Assembly (NCBI RefSeq): GCF_017301635.1
Contig: NZ_CP071091.1
Span: 1,934,001-1,998,000 of the forward strand
Length of the DNA: 64,000 nucleotides
Source of the DNA: Myxococcus landrumus
Lineage (GTDB): Bacteria; Myxococcota; Myxococcia; Myxococcales; Myxococcaceae
Reading direction: 5' to 3'
In this document: one piece after another, positions 1 to 24,258 of the stretch
Layout: each line of letters starts with the position of its first letter
Numbering within the stretch: the stretch's first letter is position 1
The notes under the pieces: generated by a model
Told to the model about the DNA's origin: nothing
Seen by the model: only the letters and a program-made list of their open reading frames with translations
The model's database searches: none
Program-made: the position numbers and the translations under genes

Positions 1-12884
<12,884 letters not shown>

Positions 12885-12888
<4 letters not shown>

Positions 12889-15800
12889 CGCGTCTTCTTT
12901 CCGAATCGCGCCGCCAGCTTGTCGAGCTGCGACTGCTTCACCTTCGCGAGCGGGAAGTCGGACGGGGAATGCCCTCCCGCATCCGGTGCCCGTGACGCCT
13001 CCACCAGCACCACCAGCCGAGCCAGGAAGTCCTCCGCCAACCGCGCCACCGTCTCGCGGCGATGCACCGCCTCGCTGAAGGTCCAGACCACCTCCAGCCG
13101 GCCGTCTCGCACCACGCTCGTCACGTCGAGGAGGTAGGGCCGACGAGCGCTCACCGCGCGCTGCCGCACCCCCTCGCTCTCCGGCGCGAGCACGAAGGGC
13201 CCGCCCCCGCCGACGAACCCCTCCAGTTGCCCCAGGTGGTTGAAGCCAACCTCCGCCTGGGGAAGCGCCGCCAGCGTGGCATCCGCGTTTCCGTAGCGCA
13301 GCAGGCCCCACCCCATGCCTCGCGAGGGCACCGCGCGCAGCAGCTCCTTCACGCCACGCAGAGCCTCACCCGGTGAGCTCGCGCCTCGAAGGTCCAACAG
13401 CGCGGGGAAGAAGCGCGTGAACCAGCCCACCGTGCGCGACACGTCCACGCCCGGGAGCACTTCCTCGCGGCCATGTCCTTCCACGTCGACCAACGCGGCG
13501 GTCCGCCCCGTCCAGGCAGCCAGCGCCTGTGCCAGGGCCGTGAGCAACGGGTCCTGCGCCTGCGTGTGCCACGCCTTCGGCACGTCCTGGAGCAGCGCCT
13601 TCGTGTGCTCCGCGTCCAACCTCACGGTGAGGGTGCGCGCCGAGGCCTCGGTGTTGATGCCGTCCGGGAAGTCTCGGGGCAGTCGCGCGGCGTCTTGCCA
13701 CGGACGCTCCACCCACCACGATTGCTCCGCGAGGAGCTTCTCCGAGCGGGCCAGCGACTCCAAGCCTCGGGCCCAGGCCTGGAACGAGGTCGTCTTCGGA
13801 GGCAGACGCACCGGAGCTCCTTCCGAGAGCCGTGCGTACGCCGCCGCCAGGTCCTCCAGCAGGATGCGCCACGACACCGCATCCACCGCGAGGTGGTGGA
13901 CCGTCAGCAACAGCCGGGGCGACTGTCCCTCGCCCAGCTCCAACAACAGGCCCCGAATCAGCGGTCCGCCCAGGCTCAAGGACTGCTGATGCGCCTGGAC
14001 GCGCTCCGCCAGCGCGCGATGCTTCGCGTCGGACGAGAGCTCGGACAGGCCCACTCGCTCCAGCGTCACCACCGAACCCGGAGCCTCGGAGGTCTGGTGC
14101 CAGGTGTCGCCGACTCGCGCGAAGCGCAACCGGAGCGCATCGTGGTGCTCCACCACATGGGCCAGCGCGCGCTCCAGCAGGGCCGTGTCCAACGGCGCGC
14201 GCACCTCGAACATCAGCGACATGTTCCAGTGGTCCGGCGCCTCCAGCCCCAGCTCGAAGAACCAGCGCTGGATGGGAGTGAGCGCCACCGGGCCCACCAC
14301 GGGCCCCTGCTCCGCTTGCACCGCGAGGCGTGTGCCCGCCACCGACGCCAGTCGCGCCACGGTGGGGTTCTGGAAGAGCTGCTTCGGGGACAGCTCGATG
14401 CCCACCGCACGGGCACGGGTGACAATCTGGAGGCCGAGGATGGAGTCGCCTCCCAGCTCGAAGAAGTCGTCGTGGATGCCCACGCGCTCCACATGGAGGA
14501 CGTCCTTCCACAGCGCGGCGAGCTGCTCCTCCACCTCCGTTCGCGGAGCCACCGCCGCGTCCGAGGTCTTCGCCGCCTGCGACTCCGGCGCCGGCAACAC
14601 GCGGGTGTCCACCTTGCCATGACGCGTTCGCGGCAAGGCGGGCAACACCACGTACGCCGATGGAACCATGTACGGCGCCAGCCTCGACTGCAGCCACGCC
14701 TTCAACACACCGGGCGACAGCACCTCGCCATCTCCTGGCTTCGCCGCGACCACATACGCCACCAGCCGCTTCGGCCCCGCGCCATCCTCGCGTGCGAGCA
14801 CCGTGGCCTCGCGTACGTCTGGATTCGCAAGCAGCGCCGCCTCCACTTCGCCGGGCTCGATGCGGAAGCCCCGCACCTTCACCTGCGCGTCCGCGCGCCC
14901 CAGGAACTCGAGGGTCCCCTCACCGCGCCAGCGCACCACGTCACCCGTGCGATACATCCGCGCCCCAGGCCGCGTGTCGAAGGGGTCCGCCAGGAAGCGC
15001 TCCGCCGTGAGGCTCGGCTGGCCCAGGTAGCCCCGCGCCACACCTTGGCCTCCTACGTACAGTTCGCCCGGAGCCCCGGGCGGTGCGAGCGCCCTCCGTC
15101 CATCCAGGACGTAGAGCCTCGCTCCTGGCACCCCGCGGCCGATGGGCACACTGCCCTGCTCATCCTTCCGTACGGCGTGCACCGTGCTCCAGATGGTGGC
15201 TTCGGTCGGGCCGTACTCGTTGAACAGCGCCACGCCAGGCAGGGCCTCATGGTGCGCGCGCGCCAGCTCCAACGAGCAGGCCTCACCCCCCACCGACACC
15301 GCGCGCAGCCTCGTCAGTCCTCCTGACGGTGCGGCGGCCAGCACCTGCGCATAGAGCGCGGGCACGGAGATGAGGTGCGTGACGCCCGCCTTTGACACCA
15401 GCTCCGCGAGCTTCCTGGGGTCTTCGCGTTCCTCCACGTCGGGGTAGCACAAACGGCCGCCCTCGAAGAGCGACCAGAGCATCCCCGCCAGCGACGCATC
15501 GAAGGTGAACGGGGCCAACGACAACACCACTCCGGGCGCGCCATAGACCGCCCTCCGCGCCCTCGTCGCTGAGACCAGTTGACGATGCTCCAGCACCACG
15601 CCTCGCGGCTTCCCCGTGGAGCCCGACGTGTAGACGATGCACGCGGCATGATGCGGCGCCGGAACCGACGCCGAGGCGCTGTCGTTCGCGGGCAGCGACT
15701 CCAGCGTCACCATGGACATTCCGTCTTGCGCGGGAACGCGTGCGCCCCAGGACTCCGTGGTCACCACCGCGACCGCCTTCGTGTCCTCCAGGATTCCCGA

Positions 15801-18800
15801 GAGCCGCTCCGAGGGATGCTCCAGGTCGAGCACCACCGCCGCCGCGCCCGAGCGCATGACTCCCAGGAGCCCCGCCACCAGGTCCGCGGGCCTCGCGAGC
15901 GCCAGCGCGACGACGGCATCCGTCCTCACCCCCAGGCCATCCAACGTCCCAGCCAGACGCGCGGACAGCACGTCCACTTCGCGATAGGTCCGCCGGAGGG
16001 TGCCATCCTCCACCGCGACCGCGTCCGGCATGGCCGCCGCGCGCGCCGCGAAGCACGCGGTCACCGTCTCGGCGTCCTCACTTTCGGACGGAGCTGACTC
16101 CGCCCACTCCGTCAGGAGTCGCTGGCGCTCGTCTTGTGACAGCAGGGAGAGGCGGGAGAGACGCTGCTCCGGATGCGAGACCACCCACTCCAACAGTCGC
16201 AACAGGTGCCCGGTGAGACGGGTGATGGTGCTCGCGTCGAAGAGGTCGGTGTTGTACTCGATGCCTCCCGACAGTCCGTCCTTCGACTCCACCAACTCCA
16301 GCGTCAGGTCCAGCTTCGTCGCACCCGTGTGGACCACGCGGCTGCTCAGTCGCAGGCCCGCCATGGACAGCTCGATGGGCGGCGTGTTGTGGAACACCAG
16401 CATCGTCTGGAACAGCGGCGTGTGGCTCAAGTCCCGCGCCACGTGCAGCGCGTCCACCAGCTTCTCGAACGGCACCTCCTGGTGGGCGAAGCCTCCCAGC
16501 GCCGCCTGCTTCACACGGGCGATGAGCTCCGTGACGGTCGGGTCGCCCGACAGGTCCGCGCGCAACGCGATGGAGTTGATGAAGCAGCCGATGAGCGGCT
16601 CGGTCTCCGGGCGGTTGCGGCCCGCGACGGGAGTTCCCACCGCGAAGTCGTCCTGCCCCGAGTACGCCTGGAGCAAGACCTGCCACGCCGCCATCAACAC
16701 CATGAAGGGCGTGGCCCCCACGCCACGGCCGAGCGACACGAGCGCATCGGCGAGCGGCCGAGGCACCACGACATCGCTCCGAGCCCCCGGATAGGTCTGC
16801 ACCGCGGGCCGGGGACGGTCCGTGGACAGCCGCAGCACCGGGACATCCGCCAGCACATCGCTCCACCACGCCTGCTCAGCCGCCAGCTCCGGGCCGCGCA
16901 TCCACTCGAGCTGCCAGGCCGCGTAGTCCGCGTACTGGACCTGAAGCGGAGGCAGCGGCGAGGGCTGGCCCTGACGGAAGGCCGCGTACAGGGTCGCCAG
17001 CTCGTGGAACAACACTCCCGAGGACCACCCGTCCGAGACGATGTGGTGCATCACGATGAGCAGGACGTGCTCATCCTCCCGGAGCCGCAGGAGCGGCGTG
17101 CGCAGCAACGGACCTGACTCGAGGTCGAATGGCTTGCGCGCCTCCTCGCGCGCCCACGCCTCCACCGTCAGGCCCCCGTGCTCTTCCAACGCGGAGAGCT
17201 GGAGCGGATGCGCCCTTGGCGCGGAGATGTGCTGCACCGCGCCCGCGTCCGTCATCGAGAACGTCGTCCGGAAGGCCTCGTGACGACGCACCACCTCGTC
17301 GAGAGCCCGCTCGAGCGCGGCGACGTCGAGGTCCCCCGACAACACCAGCATCACCGAGTTGTTGTACGCGACATTGCCCGGCTCCAACCGGTCCAGGTAC
17401 CAGAGCCGTTGTTGCGCGAAGGAGAGCGGCAATGGCCGCTCGCGGGAGACACTCGGAATGGGCGGAGGGCCTTCGCGCCGGGGCTGCGCGCTGGCCTGTG
17501 TGGCGACGCGGGGCGGTGCGGGACGACGCGATGGAACCGGCAGCGGAGCCAGCAGCTCCAAGGTGCCATCCAATCGCCGTCGCGCCCTGTGCCCCAGGGA
17601 GAAGCCTCGCCCCACTCCGCTGTCGGGGAGTGACCGGAGCGCTGTCTTCTCGGGCGCCTTCCACCATCCCCTCGGCGCGAGGTCTCCCACCATCGCCAAC
17701 GTCCCCACCACTCCCGGAGGAACGACACGTCCGCGCGTGTCCACCACGACCCAGTCCGTCGTCTCGCCAAAGTCTCGCAAGGACTCGCCTGCCTGAGCCC
17801 AGGCCCCAGGCCCGAACCTCGGCTCCCGGCGGGACACCTCCACGGGGAGCGCGCGTGACAGCGCATCCGCGAGGTCTTCCTTCACATCCTCCAGCCAGAT
17901 GCGACGAACGGAGCGCAGGCTCTCGGCGGCACCCGGCAGCTCGGACATGGCGCGCGCCAGCGCTCCCGTGAGGTGCAGGTGGGTCGCACCCGATTCCTGG
18001 ACCCAGGACAACAACGACGCCTCTGGACCAGGGCCTTCCAGCAGCGTCGGCACCGGTGCGGCGGGCATCGGAGCGTAGCGGCGCCGCAGCACGTCCAGGT
18101 GCTGGAGCCCCTCCAGTGTCGCCTCCACCTCCACGCCAAAGTCCACGAGGCAGGCGACCTCATCCACATCGAGGCTCCGCACCCGCTCCACCACGGGCGC
18201 GCAGGTGTCGGGCGTCCCGAAGAGCCCGCCGTCCTCCACGTAGCGATTCAGCCCATGCTCCAACAGGGCCTCCACGTCCGCCGGAGTCAGCGTGCGCAGG
18301 TCGCCCTTCAACCCCAGGCTCGACACGAAGGCCTGGAAGATATCCACCGAGCTGCGGAAGTAATCGAGCAGCGGTTTGCGCACGCGGCGGCGAACCTCGG
18401 CCGCGTCCTCTCCCAGGTACGCGTGGAGCATGAGGCTCACGTGTCCACGACCGGCATGGCCGTGCTGCCTCCACGCCTCGCGATAGAGGGCCACCTTCGA
18501 GGCGAGGTCCTCCAGGTTCTGCCCCATCAGGTTGGTGAGGACATACGCCCCCAGCTCACCCGCCATGCGGAAGGTGTCCGGGCTCCCCGCAGCCGTGAGC
18601 CAGAAGGGCAGCTCCTTCTGCACCGGGCGCGGACGCAGGAACACCTCCACCTCGTCGCCCGTGCCGTTGCGCCGGAGCACCGAGCCGCCACGCCAGAGCG
18701 TGCGCACCTCCTCGATGCCCTTGAACATGACCTCCTTGCGCCGCGCATAGCGGTCCGGCGCGAAGACGAAGTCATTCGCGTGCCAGCCCGACGCGAACGA

Positions 18801-21800
18801 CACGCCCACACGCCCGTTGGAGAGGTTGTCCAACACCGACCATTCCTCGGCGACCAGGACCGGGTCATGCAGCGGCAACACCACGCTGCCCGCGCGAATC
18901 CCCAGGCGCTCTGTCACGGTGGCCACTCCCGCGCCCACCACCGCCGGCCTCGGATACAGACCTCCGAAGGCATGGAAGTGACGCTCGGGCGTCCACACCG
19001 CGGAGAAGCCCTGGGCGTCGGCATACTTCGCCGCCTCCAGCAGCAGCCGGTACTTGCGGCCTCCCAGCGAGTCCTCGTCATTGGCGAAGAAGGACAGGCT
19101 GAAGTCCGGCCCCTTTCGCGCGCCTCCCGGCCCCGACGACGCCAGCACCAGCCGCGCGCGCTCCGACGGCAGCGCCACGCGCAGCCCGCGTGACAACGCC
19201 CACAGCACCTCCAACCCCGTCCCCGGCGAGCCCGCATCCTCCGCCGAGAGCCAGGTGCCCTCCGTCGCCCCTCGGCTCGCATCCAGACGCCGGAACAGTG
19301 CATCCACCGACGCCACGGTCTGCACCGCGCGCAGGTGCTCGCCCGTGGGCCCCACCAGCGGCTCCAGGCAGACCATCGTCTCCGGGGACACGTCCACGCG
19401 GTGGCCCGGGTCCCGTTCGACGCCTCGCGGACTGTCGTGCCTCGCCGGCACCTGGACTCGCACGACGCGCGCCGGGTCCAGCGTCACGCTCGTCCGCAGC
19501 CGTTCATGCGTCAGCAACAACGGCGGTGCTCCGCCTTCGGGCGCGAGCGAGGCCAGTTCCCGGAGCTGGGGCGGCGTCAGCAACATGTAGGCGCCCCCCG
19601 CCTCCAGCACCGCCCAGAGCGCCACCACGCGCTCCACCGACGGCTCCAGGCAGAGGGCCACCAGCACCTCCGGGCCCACGCCCTTCGCGCGCAGCTCGGA
19701 CACCAACGGCTGCACCTCGGCGCGCAGCTCGCGCCATGTCACTTCACCTCCACCCTCCAACAACAGGGCCACCGCGTCCGGTGCGAGCGAAGCCCGGGCT
19801 TCCAGGAGCGAGGGCACGGAGCCCGGGGTCGCGGACGCCATCCGGATGGCGGTGCGCCCGGGCGTCTCGGCCTCCACGGGAAGCGTGGAGAGCGACTGCT
19901 CGGGGTTCTCCACGGCGGACGCGAGCAGCGTCGTCCAGTGGCTCACGAGGCGCTCAATGGTCTCGGGGGCGAAGCGCTCCACCGCGTAGTCGAGCGTGCC
20001 CGAGAAGCCCCCCGCATCCTCGCCCATCGACACGGACATCGGCGACAGCACCGAGCCGAACTGCACGGGCCCATCCTCGACCTCGACCAGCCCCAACCGC
20101 AGACCGGGCAGCTCCAGGTTCGCGTCGAAGCGCGGGTGCAGGACGAAGAGCGTGTCGAAGACCCGCTCACGCCCCGGGTTCCTGGAAGGTTCCACCTCCC
20201 GGACGAGGTGCTCGTACGGCACATCGGGATGTGAGTACGCCTCCAACGTCACATCGCGCACCCGGGCGATCAGCTCACGGAATGTCGGGTCGCCGGACAG
20301 GTCCGTGCGCAGGGGCACCGCGTGCGCGACATAGCCGATGAGTGGCTCGAGCTCCGGCCGCGTTCGATTGCCGATGGGGGTCCCCACCACGATGTCATCG
20401 CGTCCAGCCCACCGCGCCAGCAGGGCCTTCCACGACGCGAGCAACACCATGAAGGCCGTGACCCCCTCGCGCCGCGCGAGCGCATGGACCGCCCCCGTGA
20501 GGGACTCGGAGAAGCCGACGTGCCTGCGCACTCCGCCGAGCGCGGGCCCCTTCCCGGGAGGCAGGTCCACGGGCAGTTCCAACGGGCCGGGCAGGCCCAC
20601 CAGTCGCTCCCGCCACGCCTCCATCTGCGCGGAGAAAGCGCCTGACTCCAGGGCCTCGCGCTGCCATGCCGCGAAGTCGCTGTACTGGATTCGCAGCTCG
20701 GGGAGCGCCGCCGCCTCTTTCTTCACGAACGCGCCGTAGAAGGCGCCCAGCTCTCCACTCAGGACGACCAGGGACCACGTGTCACACACCACGTGATGGA
20801 CCGCGACGACGAGGAGGTGCTCATGCGCCTCCAGCCGGAGCAACCGGGCTCGGACCACCGGGCCACCAGCGAGATCGAACGGGCGGGACATCTCCTCGTA
20901 GACGCGCTTGCGCCACTCCGCCTCGCGCACCGCGGGCGCGAGGTGCTCCAGTGCATCCACCACCAGCGGCACGCGTGCCTCGGATGAGACTCGCGCCACC
21001 GTCTTCCCGTCCACTCGCGGATACGTCGTCCGAAGGGCCTCATGCCTGCGGGCTACCGCCTCCAGGCTCCTCCGCAGCGCGTCCACGTCGAGCGTGCCCG
21101 TGAGGCGAAGCGTCGCGGACATGTTGAGCGCGGGGTTTCCGGGCAGCGCCTCCTCCAGTGCACAGACACGCTCCTGCACCACGGACAGCGGAGGTGCGCC
21201 GCGATGCTCCCGTCGCACCAGGGGGCGCATCACCGCGCCCTCCGCGCCCTCCGTCCCCATCCGCGCGGTGATGCGCGCGGACACTCCCGCCACGGTGGGG
21301 GCCTCGAACAAGTCACTCAGCGGAAGCTGGACGGGGAAGGCTTCTCGCAGACGCGTGAGCATCTGCGCCGCCATCAGCGAGTTGCCTCCCAGCTCCAGGA
21401 AGTTGTCGTGGATGCCGAAGTCCGAGCGACCCAGCCGCTCGCGCCAGATGGCGAGCACCCCGCGCTCCACGTCGGTCCGAGGGCCCACCTTGTTCTCGGG
21501 AACCACCGCCTCGGCCATCGGCGGAGTACGCACCGCCTCGACGCCGGGAGCAGTCCTGGGCGCCACGGCGGGAGGCGCGGAGAGGACGCGCGGCGCCTCC
21601 ACCGCGAAGCGCTGGCGTTGGAAGGGATAGGTGGGCAGCGGCACCCGGTGGCGCCGCTCATGCGCGTAGAACTGCTTCCAGTCCGGCTCGAGGCCGGCTT
21701 CCCACACCGCGCCCAGCGCCTCCATCAGCGCCCCGTACTCGCTCGCCTTCGAGCCCACCCGTGGCAGCGAAGCCACCGCGCGTCCCGCATGTCCGCGCAG

Positions 21801-24254
21801 TCCCAAGCGGGCCAGCGCCGTCAGCGCCTGGTCCGGTCCCACTTCGAGGAACACCGAGATGCCCGCGGCCTTCAAGGTCTCCAGGCCGTCCCCGAAGCGC
21901 ACGGGTGCCCGCATCTGCCGCGCCCAGTACGCCGGGTCCATCGCCTCCTCGGGACGAATCCACGTGCCCGTGACGCTGGAGACGTACGGCACGCGAGGCG
22001 CCGAGAGCCGCAGCCCCGCCACCACTCGCGACAGCTCCTCCATCAACGGCTCCACCGCCGCCGAATGGAAGGCATGCCCCGCGGGCAGCCGCAGCACGCC
22101 CACGCCTCGCGCCACCAGCTCTCGCTCCAGCGCCTCGATTTCCTCTGAAGGCCCCGACACCACACACCGCTCCGGACCGTTCACGGCAGCGAGCGCCAGT
22201 CCTCCGGTGAGCAGCGGGCGCACCCCTTCCTCGGCGCACCCGACCGCCGTCATGCGGCCCGGGGGCAGCTTCGCCATCAACCGGCCGCGAGCCACGACCA
22301 ACGTCAGCGCGTCCTCCCACGGCAGGACTCCCGCGAGGCAGGCCGCCGTGTACTCACCGAAGCTGTGCCCCAACAACGCATGTGGCCTGAAGCCCCACGA
22401 CTCCCAGAGCCGCGCCAGCGCGTACTCCACGCAGAACAACGCGGGCAGCGCGATGCGCGGGTCTCCCAGCGCCTCACGCGCCGAGTCCTCGGCCGACGGC
22501 GCCGGAAACAACACGTCCCGCAGCGACTTCTCGAGGGAGGGCCCCAACTCTCGAAGGCACGTGTCCACCGTCTCGCGGAACAGGGGCTCCGCCCCATACA
22601 GCTCCCGCCCCATCCCCAACGACTGCGCACCCTGGCCTGGAAGCAGGAAGGCCACGCGACGCTCTCGCGCCACGGCCACGTCCTCCACGACGCGCACCGT
22701 GCCCGGCGCGCGCAGCTTCGCCACCAGCTCCGCGGAGTCCTTCGCCACCATCGACCACCGCTGCTCGAAGGCCCCGCGCCCCACGTTGCGGGTGAAGGCC
22801 ACATCCGCCAGGGGCACCTTGCCCTGCGACGACTCCAACCAGTCCGCCAGCTCACTCGCCGCCTTGGAGAGTGCCGGGGCCGTGCGCGCGGACAAGGTGA
22901 CGAGCTGCGAAGGCCGAGCGCTCTCGACCGAAGCCACCCCGCGCGGCGCCTCCTCCAGCACCGCGTGCGCGTTGGTGCCTCCAATCCCGAAGGAGCTGAC
23001 ACCCGCGCGCCGAGGCACATCGCCTCGGGGCCAGGCCTTGCGCTCGGCGATGACGGTGAAGGGACTGTTCGCGAAGTCGATGGACGGGTTCGGCGCCGTG
23101 AAGTGGATCGTGGGCGGCACCTCCTCCTCGGAGAGCACCAGCGCCGTCTTGATGAGGCCCACCAGTCCGGCGGCCGTGTCGAGGTGACCCAGGTTCGTCT
23201 TCAACGAGCCCAGTCCACAAAAGCCCTTGCGCTCCGTGTCCCGACGAAAGGCCCGAGACAGCGCCGCGACCTCGATGGGGTCTCCCAGCGCGGTGCCTGT
23301 CCCGTGTGCCTCGACATAGCCGATGTCGTCCGCGCTCAGGCCCGCGTACGCGAGCGCCTCGCCGATGACGTCCGCCTGTCCCTCCACGCTCGGCGCGGTG
23401 TAGCCAACCTTCGCGCCACCATCGTTGTTCAGCGCGGAGCCACGGATGACGGCGTAGACATGGTCCCCGTCACGGAGTGCGTCCTCCAGCGGCTTGAGCA
23501 CCACCGCCGCGACGCCATTGCCCGGCACCGTCCCCGCCGCCTTCGCGTCGAACGCCCGGCAGTGTCCATCCGGAGAGAGAATCATCCCCTCCTGGAACAG
23601 GTAGCCCGAGCGCTGCGGCAACGAGACGCGCACCGCACCCGCCAGCGCGATGTCGGACTGGCACAGCAGCAGGCTCTGACACGCCATGTGCACGGCCACC
23701 AACCCCGTGGAGCACGCCGTGTACACAGCGAGGCTCTCTCCGCGCAGGCGCAGCTTGAAGGACGCCTTCGTCGCCAGGTTCTCGCCCGAGGTCCCCATCA
23801 CCTCGTACAGCGAAGCTGGGTCCAACTGCCCCTGCCCCAACATGTTCTGCGTGTGCAGCGAGGGGCCCGCGCCCGCGTACAGGGAAATCTTCCCGGAGTA
23901 GCGCGTCGGCTCATAGGCCGCGTCCTCGAGCGCGGCCCAGGCACACTCCAGGAACACGCGCTGCTGCGGGTCCATCCACAGCGCCTCGCGCGGAGACACA
24001 TCGAAGAAGGCCGCGTCGAATGCGTCCGCGTCTTCCAGCACGCCGGCCACGGGCACGAAGTCCGGATGGCTCCACACCGTCTCCGGCACGAGCGGGGAGG
24101 ACTCCAGCTCCTCGGGGGACAGGCGGGAGATGGACTCCACGCCGTCGAGCAGGTTGCGCCAGAGCTCGCGCACGTTCGCGGCGCCGGGGAAGCGACCCGC
24201 CATGCCGATGATCGCGATGTCGTTGCCACTGCCGGTCTGTTCCTGGTCAGCCAT
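12885..24254 (-). CDS. Hybrid PKS-NRPS: KS-AT-ACP-C-[A*-LLM-A*]-C-A-PCP-E
   Basis: A 3789-residue protein starting 4 bp after the stop of the FAAL-NRPS gene. KS (about 24218-22960) has active-site TACSTG plus VEAHGTGT and KTNLGH histidines. AT (about 22660-21720) has GHSFGEY and a HAFH motif, which indicates malonyl-CoA. No KR, DH or ER follows, so the new unit should stay a beta-keto unit. The carrier (LGGNSLMA, about 21480-21260) looks PCP-like. C1 (about 21220-19870) has HHVVCDTW, with Thr replacing the Gly of HHxxxDG. Next comes a degenerate adenylation domain split by a luciferase-like monooxygenase (about 19830-17530), with no carrier after it. C2 (about 17440-16100, HHIVSDGW), A (about 16060-14590), PCP (GGDSILG) and E (HHLAVDAVSWR, about 14290-12930) form a D-amino-acid module. 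That A pocket reads D-A-A-I-S-G-E-I-W, which I cannot assign. The gene ends in the E-C linker, and the next cistron begins with the matching C domain. Confidence 0.95.
18070..19115 (-). other. Luciferase-like monooxygenase (LLM) domain inserted in a degenerate adenylation domain
   Basis: This internal domain of about 345 residues has the hallmarks of flavin-dependent bacterial-luciferase-like enzymes of secondary metabolism: an N-terminal FSLSFFAND strand, AAKYADAQGFSAVWTPERH, GIRAGSVVLPLHDPV, a SNGRVGVSFASGWHANDF block and PFWLTAAGSPDTF. It sits between an A-domain N-part (ends about 19170, no YTSGSTG loop, reads LVGPTGEHL instead) and an A-domain C-part (18060-17530, GHRARRRLDGTLEL but no A10 NGKVDR lysine). 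The adenylation function is therefore presumably lost, and the LLM probably oxidises the carrier-bound intermediate made by the upstream PKS module. The family assignment is strong; the exact reaction is inference. Confidence 0.85.
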
Positions 24255-24258
24255 GGTC

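Noticed and set aside
21260-22000. A ketoreductase between AT and the carrier in the PKS module
   Set aside because: Only the post-AT linker (LPTYPFQRQRF) and a Pro/Ala linker are present; there is no Rossmann GxGxxG or KR Tyr motif.
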